Shown: piece by piece, positions 1-7,205 of the stretch
Layout: each line of letters begins with the position of its first letter
Position numbering within the stretch: position 1 is the first letter of the stretch
NCBI GenBank assembly: GCA_035267815.1
Contig: DATFLK010000141.1
Span: 1-20,696, forward strand
From: DATFLK01 sp035267815
GTDB lineage: Bacteria > Pseudomonadota > Zetaproteobacteria > Mariprofundales > Mariprofundaceae
Reading direction: 5' to 3'
Length of the DNA: 20,696 bases
Position numbers and translations under genes: made by a program
The notes under the pieces: generated by a model
Database searches by the model: none
Told to the model about the DNA's origin: nothing
Seen by the model: the letters and a program-made list of their open reading frames with translations, nothing else

Positions 1-83
1 GGGCGCTGCCGGTGGAGGAGGATACCGAGGTCCGCCGGCTTCTGGCCGCACTGGCCGATTTTTCCGCCAAACGCCCTTATTAA
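1..83 (+). CDS. C-terminal end of an unidentified protein (5' truncated by window)
   Basis: Reading from base 3 gives 26 residues, ALPVEEDTEVRRLLAALADFSAKRPY, then TAA at 81-83. The residues are helix-like and charged, and the frame is open to the window edge, so this is probably the end of a real gene. I do not recognise the family from so short a tail. The stop lies 15 bases before the -35 element of the tRNA promoter, so the tRNA is transcribed independently. Confidence 0.5.
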   Translation, partial: ALPVEEDTEVRRLLAALADFSAKRPY

Positions 84-97
84 GGGTTTCGAAGCGC

Positions 98-126
98 TTG
101 CACACCATGGGTCATCCGCCTATGAT
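98..126 (+). promoter_or_regulatory. sigma70-type promoter of tRNA-Pro
   Basis: A -35 element TTGCAC (98-103) and a -10 element TATGAT (121-126) are separated by exactly 17 bases. The start of transcription would fall near 133, about 20 bases before the mature tRNA. The bases after the -10 (ccgcgccc, 127-134) form a GC-rich discriminator, as in stable-RNA promoters under stringent growth-rate control. The match and position are visible; the stringent control is inference from known stable-RNA promoters. Confidence 0.7.
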
Positions 127-152
127 CCGCGCCCTCGCAGCGTCATGGAATT

Positions 153-229
153 CGGGGTGTAGCTCAGCTTGGTAGAGCACTGTCTTCGGGAGGCAGGGGC
201 CGGAGGTTCAAATCCTCTCACCCCGACCA
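153..229 (+). tRNA. tRNA-Pro, anticodon CGG
   Basis: All four arms can be folded. The acceptor stem is CGGGGTG (153-159) with CACCCCG (219-225). The D arm is GCTC/GAGC. The anticodon stem is CTGTC (180-184) with GGCAG (192-196) around the loop TTCGGGA, giving anticodon CGG at 187-189, which reads CCG proline codons. The T arm is GGAGG/CCTCT around TTCAAAT. The first pair C1-G72 with A73 is typical of bacterial tRNA-Pro, and the CCA end is encoded (227-229). It stands alone, with its own promoter and terminator, and no integrase lies beside it in the window. Confidence 0.95.
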
Positions 230-250
230 TTCTTCGGTCGATTTCTTTTT
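224..250 (+). terminator. Rho-independent terminator of tRNA-Pro
   Basis: CGACC (224-228) pairs with GGTCG (236-240) over a 7-base loop and is followed by ATTTCTTTTT (241-250). The left arm lies inside the 3' end of the tRNA itself, so the terminator hairpin and the folded acceptor stem are mutually exclusive structures. It serves only the plus strand; the minus-strand cyclase gene ends at 261. Confidence 0.75.
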
Positions 251-260
251 AATAATATTA

Positions 261-2708
261 TCAATCCGTACGGGTTTCGTCGCGAAGCGGGTAGATTTTC
301 GCCGAGACGACCAAGTTGCGCCCCCCGGCCTTGGCTCGATAGAGCGCGGCATCTGCGCGTTCGAGCGCCGTGTTCGGATTGATATCCTCTCGGGTCAGCG
401 GTGCGGCGCCGATGCTGGTGGTGATATACAGTGTTTTCTCCTCGAACAGAAGGGATGAGGATGCTACCGCCCGGCGCAGGCGTTCGGCGAACTGCAGCGC
501 CCCCTCGAAGTCGGTTTCCGGAAGCAGAATGGCGAACTCCTCGCCACCGACCCGGGCGACGGTATCCACCTTCCGAAGCTCTTCCTGAAGCACATGTGTA
601 AAGTGGCGCAGCATAATATCACCGGCGGTATGGCCGTGGGTGTCGTTCACCTGTTTGAAATGGTCGAGATCGAGCATCAGGACTGCGGCCGGTCGGTGCT
701 GGTAGCGCACCAGTCGTTCATGCTCTTTGGCCAGCAGTTCGTCGAAGGCACGCCGGTTGGCAATGCCGGTCAGGGCATCGGTCAGGGCCAGATTCTCCAG
801 ATGTCTCTCGATATCCTTGTGTTCACTGATGTCATGGTATTTCCACAGATGTCCGACGAATCGGTGGTTGTCGAATATGGGGATATAATCCCTCTCCAGA
901 GTGCGGCCGTCGGCCATGCGGCACTCCTCGTTCAGTACCGTCTTTCTGGCTACCAGAAGATCCTCGATGCGGCGCAGGAAATAGTCCGGATCAGCAAACT
1001 TCGATTTGGCTTGTTTGGCTGTGTCGGTGCAATCGGTCCCGATCAGGGTGTCGGGCGATGCCTTGATACCGAACAGATCGCAGAAAGCCTGATTGACCAG
1101 AATCAGCCGGCGATTGTCGTCCTCCAGCAGCAGGCCGTTGCTGAAGTGGGCGATGACCGTGGCCAGCTGTTTCCGGGCGGTACGCAGTGCTTCCAGATTC
1201 GCCCGGCGCTTTGTGATATCCTCGAATGTCGTGACGATGGCATAGGGCTTTTTCTCATCCGCATGGAACAGGGGCATGCTGGTGACATTGAGCCATTTGG
1301 TCTTTAGGTGGAAGCGGTTCAGTCCCATCACGATGCTCTGCTGCGGCTGTCCGGTGCGCAGTGCCACCACGGTGGGGTGGGTATCTTCCGGGAAGGGGGT
1401 CCCGTCCTCGTGGATGGCGTCCCAATCATCCTTGGGTGTCCAGTTCTGCAGACGTGTTCGGCTCAGTCCCAAAATCTGTTCTGCCGCAGGATTGGAGGTG
1501 ACGATGTGACCGTCTGTCTCCTGCATGATAACCCCCTCATTCAGGGCGTTGACCACCGAGCGATAGCGTGTCTCGCTTCGGACCAGCGCTATCCGCGCCT
1601 CCAGTGTGGTGGTGATATCGGTCAGGGTCAGCACGGACACTGCATCCGAACCGGGCCAGTGCAACGGGACTAGATGCATGGCATACCCTCTCTCCCCGTC
1701 CTGTGAATGGACGGTGTCGTCGAAAAGATCGCCGTGTCTGGCCAACTCGTGGATTGCGTCCGCTGTTGTCAGGTCGAAGGGGAATACCAGTGGTAGGTCG
1801 TGAACGCGTTGCCGTTCCAGCGCGGTAGCAGTGGTATCCAATGCCTTGGCAGCGGCATGGTTGGCCTGTCGAATCTGACCATATTCGTTCAGTACGAAGA
1901 CGGGGAAGGGGATGGTGTCGAAGGCGTGGGCGCTGGCACTGAGAGAGGTGAAGGGCTGGCGCAGGGTGCTGCGCACGATGGCCAGATAGATCAGCCAGAA
2001 GGCGAGAAATTTCATATAGTGACCGATCATGTTGATAGGCCCGTAGACATCCCTGTAGAGAGTAAAGCAGGCTTCAGTGATCATCATTAGGGTGATGGAG
2101 ACGAAGATCAGGCGGTAGGTGTCGGCGGCGAGCCGGTTTCGGTTGCGAGTGAGCATGACTAGCACGATGACGAATATCGCGATAATCAGGTATTCGCTGC
2201 CGATTTTGAACGGCGTCAGTCCGTGGCTCGGTATCCATGCGGCGGGGAACCAGTCCGCCAGCGTCGCGGTGTAAAGCAGGAGGGTGGCTAGGCCGAGCCC
2301 GGTAAAGATGGCTGCGGGGCGCCAATGAACACCATGTCGTAGAGCCAGTACCGAGAGCAGCAGAGTAATCGACTCTAGATAGCGTCCGTCGAGCCAGAAC
2401 TGCGTGGCCGTGTTGGCATTGTCACCGATGCCGGGGACGAGGTTCATCCCCTTGTAGGTGATCGCATGCGCCAGGTCGGTGATTGCGCCGAACAGGCTGC
2501 CCGCCCCATAGGTGTAGAGGAAGCTGTTGTGCGTAAAACGCCAAGTGTTGGCCGCGATGATGAAGGCCAACGTCCCGACTATGGCGGAGAAGAGTTCGGC
2601 CGTGATGTGGAAGGCGAGATAATTGAGATGATGCAGGAGTGCTAGAACGATCAAGCCTGCCACAGGGGTTAGCCAGTCGTGGAGATAGTGTCTGGTCAGT
2701 GTAAGCAC
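261..2708 (-). CDS. Membrane diguanylate cyclase, MASE3-PAS-PAS-PAS-GGDEF
   Basis: An 815-residue protein predicted to make the second messenger cyclic di-GMP from two GTP. Residues about 10-250 form a hydrophobic MASE3 sensor domain; the family pattern is visible as DLAHAITYKGMNL and FWLDGRYLESITLL. Three PAS-like segments follow (about 258-370, 380-505 and 515-635). The GGDEF domain covers about 640-805. The active-site loop is GGEEF (721-725), an accepted variant, and RKVD (712-715) five residues earlier is an intact RxxD inhibitory site, so product feedback is likely. There is no EAL domain. The start is GTG at 2708, because an in-frame TAG lies 10 bases upstream. The ribosome site is weak. 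It lies behind rsuA but a hairpin separates the two genes. The ligand sensed by MASE3 is unknown. Confidence 0.9.
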   Translation of the reverse strand: MLTLTRHYLHDWLTPVAGLIVLALLHHLNYLAFHITAELFSAIVGTLAFIIAANTWRFTHNSFLYTYGAGSLFGAITDLAHAITYKGMNLVPGIGDNANTATQFWLDGRYLESITLLLSVLALRHGVHWRPAAIFTGLGLATLLLYTATLADWFPAAWIPSHGLTPFKIGSEYLIIAIFVIVLVMLTRNRNRLAADTYRLIFVSITLMMITEACFTLYRDVYGPINMIGHYMKFLAFWLIYLAIVRSTLRQPFTSLSASAHAFDTIPFPVFVLNEYGQIRQANHAAAKALDTTATALERQRVHDLPLVFPFDLTTADAIHELARHGDLFDDTVHSQDGERGYAMHLVPLHWPGSDAVSVLTLTDITTTLEARIALVRSETRYRSVVNALNEGVIMQETDGHIVTSNPAAEQILGLSRTRLQNWTPKDDWDAIHEDGTPFPEDTHPTVVALRTGQPQQSIVMGLNRFHLKTKWLNVTSMPLFHADEKKPYAIVTTFEDITKRRANLEALRTARKQLATVIAHFSNGLLLEDDNRRLILVNQAFCDLFGIKASPDTLIGTDCTDTAKQAKSKFADPDYFLRRIEDLLVARKTVLNEECRMADGRTLERDYIPIFDNHRFVGHLWKYHDISEHKDIERHLENLALTDALTGIANRRAFDELLAKEHERLVRYQHRPAAVLMLDLDHFKQVNDTHGHTAGDIMLRHFTHVLQEELRKVDTVARVGGEEFAILLPETDFEGALQFAERLRRAVASSSLLFEEKTLYITTSIGAAPLTREDINPNTALERADAALYRAKAGGRNLVVSAKIYPLRDETRTD

Positions 2709-2736
2709 TGCCCAATTCTATGTCCGGGGTCATGCA

Positions 2737-2763
2737 CAAACACCCCCTAAACAGGGGGATTTG
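2737..2763 (-). terminator. Hairpin between rsuA and the cyclase gene, probable operon terminator
   Basis: The plus strand shows CCCCCT (2743-2748), loop AAAC and AGGGGG (2753-2758), a perfect six-pair stem. CAAA and TTTG outside it can extend the pairing past a small bulge. Read on the minus strand, the stem is followed by TGTTTGT, a broken U tract. It lies 21 bases after the rsuA stop, where the packed minus-strand operon ends. The weak U tract means read-through into the cyclase gene is possible. Confidence 0.55.
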
Positions 2764-2783
2764 CGTTGATGAGGGGCGGTACC

Positions 2784-3494
2784 CTAGATGGCCTTCAGCA
2801 GTTCGTGGGGTGTCATCAGACGATAATGACCGGGGGGCAGATCGTCCAGTCCGAGGCGACCGATATGGCTCCGGTGCAGGGCGGAGACATGGTTTCCGAC
2901 AGCGACAAACATGCGACGTACCTGATGGTAGCGCCCCTCGTGGATCGTCAGTTCTGCCTCCTTGGCCGAGAGAGGGTGAAGCTTCGCCGGCAGGCAGGGA
3001 GTGGTCTCGCTGTCTAGCAACAGGGTGCCAGCGGCGAAGCTCTCCGTTTCGTCACCCCGTAGTGGCGATGCGAGGGTGACCTGGTAGGTCTTGGGGATAT
3101 GGTGTTTCGGGCTGCTGATGGTGTGGTTGAGCTGCCCGTCGTCGGTCAGGATCAGCAGTCCGGAGGTGTCCTTGTCCAGCCGGCCGATACTGGTCAGCGG
3201 CGGGTTGCGCTGTTGCCACCGCTCCGGAAAGTCGTCGTAGATCAGGCGACCATGCTCCTTGTGTGAACAGGTGGCGCCGACCGGTTTGTGGTAGATCAGC
3301 GTGATGCCATCCGGATGGTCGAGTGGCTCGCCATCGAACCGCATGGTGTCGGGTCCGACATGGGTCGAGGGGGAGCGCAGCGCTTCTCCCTCGCAGGTGA
3401 TACGTCCCTGCTTGATCCACTGCCGCACATCGCGGCGGGAGCCGTAGCCCAACCGTGATAGCAGCCTATCTACCCGCTCGGTGGTATGGCTCAT
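2784..3494 (-). CDS. rsuA: 16S rRNA pseudouridine(516) synthase RsuA
   Basis: Isomerises uridine 516 of 16S rRNA to pseudouridine. The 236 residues match the usual RsuA length of about 231. An S4-type RNA-binding domain (about 7-50) precedes the synthase domain. The catalytic motif GRLDKDTSG is at 104-112, with D107 as the expected nucleophile, followed by LLILTDDGQ. HKPVG (69-73) and EGRYHQVRRMFVAVGNHV near the end are characteristic of RsuA rather than RluB or TruB. The ATG start at 3494 overlaps the rsmC stop as ATGA, with a purine-rich ribosome site (GAGGGGGA) just upstream, so translation is probably coupled to rsmC. RluE or RluF are the alternatives but fit less well. Confidence 0.9.
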   Translation of the reverse strand: MSHTTERVDRLLSRLGYGSRRDVRQWIKQGRITCEGEALRSPSTHVGPDTMRFDGEPLDHPDGITLIYHKPVGATCSHKEHGRLIYDDFPERWQQRNPPLTSIGRLDKDTSGLLILTDDGQLNHTISSPKHHIPKTYQVTLASPLRGDETESFAAGTLLLDSETTPCLPAKLHPLSAKEAELTIHEGRYHQVRRMFVAVGNHVSALHRSHIGRLGLDDLPPGHYRLMTPHELLKAI

Positions 3495-4522
3495 TGTTCC
3501 CCCTCAATCACCTTGAATCCTGCTTCCTGTTTGAGTGTCGTGAAGTGGCGCAGCTGTCGGCACAGGACGGATTCGTAGGGCAGATGCCGGTTGGCGACGA
3601 GGAAGAGGCGTCCGCCGGGCCTCAGTGATCGACAGGCGGCGTCGATGATGGCCTGCCCCAGTCCCGTGTCCTGCTGTTGGCCGCTGTGGAATGGCGGGTT
3701 CAATAACACCCAGTCGAGGTTGTCGGGGAGCGGCTCCTGGGTGGCGTCGAGCCAGTGCGTATGCCACGTATGCTCCGTGAACGGTTTCAGATTCATGGCC
3801 GTACAATCGAGCGCCAGCCTGTCGGTGTCGACCGCGTGCAGCTCATGGATATCGGGGAAGTGCTTCAGCGCTTGCACCGAGAGATAGCCGTATCCGCAGC
3901 CGAGATCCATGCCGCGGCCAGCCAAACCAGAGGGGAGGTGGGCAAGCAGGAGATCGGAGCCCGGATCGGACCGGTCCCAACTGAAGAGGCCGGGTTGTGA
4001 GTAGAGGCCTGATTGCGGCAGCCGCCGGACGGCAGCCGCATCGATCCACGCCTGCTGTATGACACTGTCCAGCGCCGGCGTTCGGCAGGCCGAGAAACAG
4101 CGGCATTTCGATTTGGAGTTCCCCGCGATGTTGCCGGCCAATTCATGCAGCCGTTTCTCGTAGCTCTTCGCCCCCATTGTGTTGGGGCAGCAGACAAGCA
4201 GGCGTCCATTTGTTTTCAATTGGCGCATGGCCTGCGCCATTCGGCCGAGGTTCTGTTCCCGTTGTTTGCCGGGCAGCAGTAGGATCAGGTCGAAGTCATG
4301 ATCGGAGAGGTGGGTAACGGGGTGCATGCCGTCCGCCTCAAGCACCCTGTAGGAGGCCCTCAGGTGTTGCTGCACCTCGAAGCGCTCCGTCGCTGCCTCA
4401 AGATCTTTCAGCATCGGATGGGGCTCGGCGTTCAGGATGGCGACGACGGGCTGTTCCAGCTCGGCAATCCGGGAGGAAGCCTGCCGGTAGAGCAGGTTGA
4501 TGGCTTCGGCCAAGGTCGCCAC
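3491..4522 (-). CDS. rsmC: RsmC-like 16S rRNA guanine-N2 methyltransferase
   Basis: Likely transfers methyl from S-adenosylmethionine to N2 of G1207 in 16S rRNA. The C-terminal half is a class I methyltransferase with DLGCGYG (206-212) for SAM binding and NPPFH (275-279) as the catalytic motif for guanine-N2 methylation. The N-terminal half is the degenerate methyltransferase-like domain typical of RsmC/RlmG. The frame stays open up to 5053, but that part lies inside dut and the Rrf2 gene and reads as non-protein. I chose GTG at 4522, 5 bases after the Rrf2 stop, giving 343 residues, the E. coli RsmC length. No good ribosome site is visible there, so the exact start is uncertain. It overlaps rsuA by 4 bases. 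RlmG is the alternative assignment. Confidence 0.8.
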   Translation of the reverse strand: MATLAEAINLLYRQASSRIAELEQPVVAILNAEPHPMLKDLEAATERFEVQQHLRASYRVLEADGMHPVTHLSDHDFDLILLLPGKQREQNLGRMAQAMRQLKTNGRLLVCCPNTMGAKSYEKRLHELAGNIAGNSKSKCRCFSACRTPALDSVIQQAWIDAAAVRRLPQSGLYSQPGLFSWDRSDPGSDLLLAHLPSGLAGRGMDLGCGYGYLSVQALKHFPDIHELHAVDTDRLALDCTAMNLKPFTEHTWHTHWLDATQEPLPDNLDWVLLNPPFHSGQQQDTGLGQAIIDAACRSLRPGGRLFLVANRHLPYESVLCRQLRHFTTLKQEAGFKVIEGEQ

Positions 4523-4527
4523 GCCGG

Positions 4528-4974
4528 TCAGATACAGAAATCGGGGGTGGTTGATACGGCGTGCAGCAGGCCCTGTGCCTCCGCCTGCTCCAGCCACTTG
4601 GAGAGCTGGATATCGGCCAGCACCTGTTCGCAGTTGTGCTGCGCCTTGAGCAGGTTTTCGTGCACGATCGACTGCTGCAGCCTGCAGGCATCCTCCAGTG
4701 CCTCGCTCTCCCGTTCCGGCACTAGGCATTGCAGGATGTCGAGAAGGTTGACGCGCTGGGGGTTGCGTGCCATCAGGTAGCCCCCGGAGGCGCCGCGCCG
4801 TGATTCTAGGATACCCTGTTGCACTAGCGACTGCAGATCCGGTTCGAGGTAGCGCCGCGGACAGTGGAGCTTCTCGGCCAGCAGTTTGCCGGAGACCGGT
4901 TTGGTATCGGCAGCGATGCGCAGCAGGGCGGTCAGTACCAGCCGCAGACGGCGGGAATTCAGGAGATCGAGCAT
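4528..4974 (-). CDS. Rrf2-family transcriptional regulator
   Basis: A 148-residue winged-helix protein. The family signature is the wing LESRRGASGGYLMAR (56-70), preceded by the recognition helix around LAEKLHCPRRYLEPDLQSL. Rrf2 members such as IscR and NsrR bind an iron-sulfur cluster through three closely spaced cysteines. Here the cysteines are C38, C83, C97, C114 and C147, without the close CX5CX5C triplet, so cluster binding is doubtful. The start is ATG at 4974, whose first base is the last base of the dut TGA stop (TGATG), indicating coupled translation; a GTG immediately before would overlap dut further. Placement inside a coaBC-dut-rsmC-rsuA block suggests it may regulate this operon, but the target is not known. 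Confidence 0.85.
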   Translation of the reverse strand: MLDLLNSRRLRLVLTALLRIAADTKPVSGKLLAEKLHCPRRYLEPDLQSLVQQGILESRRGASGGYLMARNPQRVNLLDILQCLVPERESEALEDACRLQQSIVHENLLKAQHNCEQVLADIQLSKWLEQAEAQGLLHAVSTTPDFCI

Positions 4975-5435
4975 CACTGTCTGCCGGAGCTGCCGAAGCC
5001 GCCCTCGCCACGCGCCGTATTGGGCAGCTGTTCCACCTCGACGAGTTCGGCACGGGTGACCGGCGCGACGATTATCTGCGCGATGCGCTCGCCGCGCCGG
5101 ATATGGAACGGGGTATCGCCGTGGTTGATCAGGATGACCCCGACCTCGCCGCGGTAGTCAGCATCCACGGTGCCGGGGCTGTTAAGCACGGTGATGCCGT
5201 GCTTCAGCGCCAGTCCAGAGCGGGGGCGCACCTGCGCTTCGAAGCCTTCGGGCAGTGCCATGGCTAGGCCGGTCGGAACCAGCGTGCGCTGGCCCGGGTC
5301 GAGCACGGTCTCCTCTTCGACTGCGGCCCGCAGGTCCATGCCCGCCGCATGCTCCGTGGCATAGAAGGGTAGCTCTAGCCCTTCGCCGTGAGGCAGCCGC
5401 TTGATCGCCACCTGAATATTCTCCGTACGATTCAT
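4974..5435 (-). CDS. dut: Deoxyuridine 5'-triphosphate nucleotidohydrolase (dUTPase)
   Basis: Hydrolyses dUTP to dUMP and pyrophosphate, keeping uracil out of DNA and feeding dTMP synthesis. All five trimeric dUTPase motifs are present in 153 residues: AGMDLRA (31-37), PRSGLA (71-76), GTVDADYRGE (88-97, catalytic D91), RGERIAQ (114-120) and the C-terminal RGEGGFGSSG (142-151). The start is ATG at 5435, with GGAG six bases upstream. The coaBC stop lies 2 bases before this ATG, so the ribosome site sits inside the coaBC 3' end. The coaBC-dut pairing is conserved in many bacteria. A longer in-frame extension to 5498 lies within coaBC and is rejected. Confidence 0.95.
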   Translation of the reverse strand: MNRTENIQVAIKRLPHGEGLELPFYATEHAAGMDLRAAVEEETVLDPGQRTLVPTGLAMALPEGFEAQVRPRSGLALKHGITVLNSPGTVDADYRGEVGVILINHGDTPFHIRRGERIAQIIVAPVTRAELVEVEQLPNTARGEGGFGSSGRQ

Positions 5436-5437
5436 GT

Positions 5438-6628
5438 TTACTCCGTTTGGTGTGTCATGTTCATGGCCAGCTCGAGGAGGCGTTCGGCCAGTTGCCACTT
5501 CGGCATCGATTCAATATCGAGAGTCTTCTCGCCGCAAATCCACCATCCGCCGCCGTCCGCTTCGCCCATCCGGCCGGCATCGTTGGCGAAGATGGCATCG
5601 ACGCCCTTGTCCCGCAGCTTCTGCCGGGCATGTTCGACGTGGTGTTCTCGTTCCGCCGCAAAGGCGACGATCCTATCGGGCCGGTTCGTCAGGCTCGCGA
5701 TCTGTGCCACCACATCGGGATTGGCGACCAGTTCCACCGTCATCCGGTCAGTGTCGCCGCGTTTCAGTTTGCCGCTGTGTCGTTCGGCGAAACGGAAGTC
5801 GCCGACGGCGGCGGTGGCGATAAACATGTCCCTGCCGTCCGACAGCGACGTGCAGGCCGCCAGCATGTCGGCCGCCGAGCGCACATCGTGGCGCGTGACC
5901 GCATAAGGGGTCGCGGGTGTGTTCGGGCCGGCGACCAAATCGACCATCGCCCCCCGGGCGGCCGCCGCCCGGGCGATATAGAAGCCGAGCCGCCCGCTCG
6001 CCCTGTTGCCGAGATAGCGGATGTCGTCCCACTCCTCGAAGGTCGGGCCCGCGTTGACGAGCCACCGCTGGCCGGCCAGCGGTTGGGGGCAGGCGGCATG
6101 ATAGATCGCCCCCATCAGGATTTCCGGATCGCTCAGTCGGCCCATGCCCTCCTCACCGCAGGCGAGCTCGCCTGCATCGGGGCCGACAAAGCGGACACCG
6201 CGTTCGCGTAGGATGCCGATATTGCGCTGTGTGGCGTCCGATTCCCACATGGCGGCATTCATGGCCGGAGCCATCAGGACGGGACCTCGCCGTGCCTGCA
6301 GGATGGTGCCCAGCAGGTCCTCGGCGATACCGTGCGCGCTTTTGGTCAGCAGGTCCGCCGTGGCCGGTGCAACGAGCATGACATCAGCCCAGCGTGCCAG
6401 CCGGATATGCCCCATCTCGCGCTCCTGCGTTAGATCGAAGAGCTGGGTATAGACCTGTTCGCCGCTCAGCGCTTCGAAGGTCATCGGCGCGACGAATTGC
6501 TGTGCCGCACGGGTCATGACGCAGCGCACCGTTGCCCCCTGCCGGATCAGCAGACGGACCAGTTCGGCCACGCGGTAGACGGCGATGCCGCCGCCGATGC
6601 CGATCAGGATGCGCTTGTCGACCAGCAC
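5438..6628 (-). CDS. coaBC: Bifunctional phosphopantothenoylcysteine synthetase/decarboxylase
   Basis: Carries out two consecutive steps of coenzyme A synthesis: ligation of 4'-phosphopantothenate with cysteine using CTP (CoaB), then FMN-dependent decarboxylation (CoaC). In 396 residues the N-terminal CoaC part shows the active-site histidine in MGHIRLARWAD (H74), PAMN (121-124) and the cysteine of ACGEEGMGRL (C157). The CoaB part starts near 188 with NAGPTFEEWDDIRYLGNRASG and carries KLKR (287-290) in place of the usual KxKK. The start is GTG at 6628, since an in-frame TGA lies just upstream. TAAGG, overlapping the bcp stop, can act as ribosome site. It is 11 bases behind bcp and 2 bases ahead of dut. 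Confidence 0.93.
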   Translation of the reverse strand: MLVDKRILIGIGGGIAVYRVAELVRLLIRQGATVRCVMTRAAQQFVAPMTFEALSGEQVYTQLFDLTQEREMGHIRLARWADVMLVAPATADLLTKSAHGIAEDLLGTILQARRGPVLMAPAMNAAMWESDATQRNIGILRERGVRFVGPDAGELACGEEGMGRLSDPEILMGAIYHAACPQPLAGQRWLVNAGPTFEEWDDIRYLGNRASGRLGFYIARAAAARGAMVDLVAGPNTPATPYAVTRHDVRSAADMLAACTSLSDGRDMFIATAAVGDFRFAERHSGKLKRGDTDRMTVELVANPDVVAQIASLTNRPDRIVAFAAEREHHVEHARQKLRDKGVDAIFANDAGRMGEADGGGWWICGEKTLDIESMPKWQLAERLLELAMNMTHQTE

Positions 6629-6639
6629 GATTCAGGGCC

Positions 6640-7119
6640 TTAGCCCTGCGACTCTTGGAGGCGTACCAGCACCTCGTCGACGTGGCCCTTGACCTTGACC
6701 TTGCGCCAGATGTGCGCGATGCGCCCCTCCGGATCGATCAGGAAGGTGGAGCGCTCGATGCCTCGCACCTGCTTGCCGTACATGTTCTTCATCTTGATGA
6801 CGTCATAGGCATTGCATACCTCCTCCTCCGTATCGGCGAGCAGTGGGAAGGGGAGCGAGTACTTGTCCGCAAATTTCTTGTGCGAGGCGAGGGAGTCGCG
6901 GCTGATGCCGAGCACGACGGCGCCGGCCTTTTCGAGCACCGTATGGCTGTCACGGAAATCGCATGACTCGGTCGTGCAGCCGGGCGTATTGTCCTTGGGG
7001 TAGAAGTAGAGCACGACGTATTTGCCGCGCAGTCCGGAAAGCTCCACCTCGCCCTCGGGAAAGGCTGGAAGCCGGAAATCGGGCGCCATGTCGTCCGGTG
7101 CGAGTTCTTTTGCCGTCAT
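6640..7119 (-). CDS. bcp: Thiol peroxidase, Bcp-type peroxiredoxin
   Basis: Reduces hydrogen peroxide and organic peroxides in the cytoplasm, with thioredoxin as the usual reductant. The 159-residue length is typical. The peroxidatic cysteine is C48 in PKDNTPGCTTESC, and the resolving cysteine C53 lies five residues later, the atypical 2-Cys arrangement of BCP/PrxQ. The family ending IERSTFLIDPEGRI is present. The ATG at 7119 has a strong AGGAGG ribosome site 6 bases upstream. It is the first gene of the minus-strand block and is divergent from ispH, an oxygen-sensitive iron-sulfur enzyme. Confidence 0.93.
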   Translation of the reverse strand: MTAKELAPDDMAPDFRLPAFPEGEVELSGLRGKYVVLYFYPKDNTPGCTTESCDFRDSHTVLEKAGAVVLGISRDSLASHKKFADKYSLPFPLLADTEEEVCNAYDVIKMKNMYGKQVRGIERSTFLIDPEGRIAHIWRKVKVKGHVDEVLVRLQESQG

Positions 7120-7163
7120 GTTGATGCCTCCTGAATGGGTGTGACTGACTTCGTGAACGGTGA

Positions 7164-7191
7164 ATGATAGACTTTCTGTAGATTACGTCGA
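7164..7191 (-). promoter_or_regulatory. Candidate promoter of the bcp-coaBC-dut operon
   Basis: On the minus strand TCGACG (7191-7186, four of six to the -35 consensus) and TATCAT (7169-7164, five of six to the -10) are 16 bases apart. This places the transcript start about 40 bases before the bcp ATG. It lies in the 86-base gap shared with divergent ispH. I see no equally good promoter for ispH in the same gap. Prediction by eye only. Confidence 0.35.
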
Positions 7192-7205
7192 GGAGTTCTA
7201 CAGGT

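Noticed and set aside
153..229. tRNA-Pro as attachment site of an integrated element
   Set aside because: No integrase and no second copy of the tRNA 3' end noticed in the window.
594..1307. Plus-strand open frame of 237 codons inside the cyclase gene
   Set aside because: Antisense to PAS and GGDEF domains with clear motifs; no recognisable domain in its translation.
4523..5053. N-terminal extension of the rsmC frame
   Set aside because: It lies within the Rrf2 and dut genes in another frame and is rich in Arg, Ala, Pro and Ser, with no family similarity.
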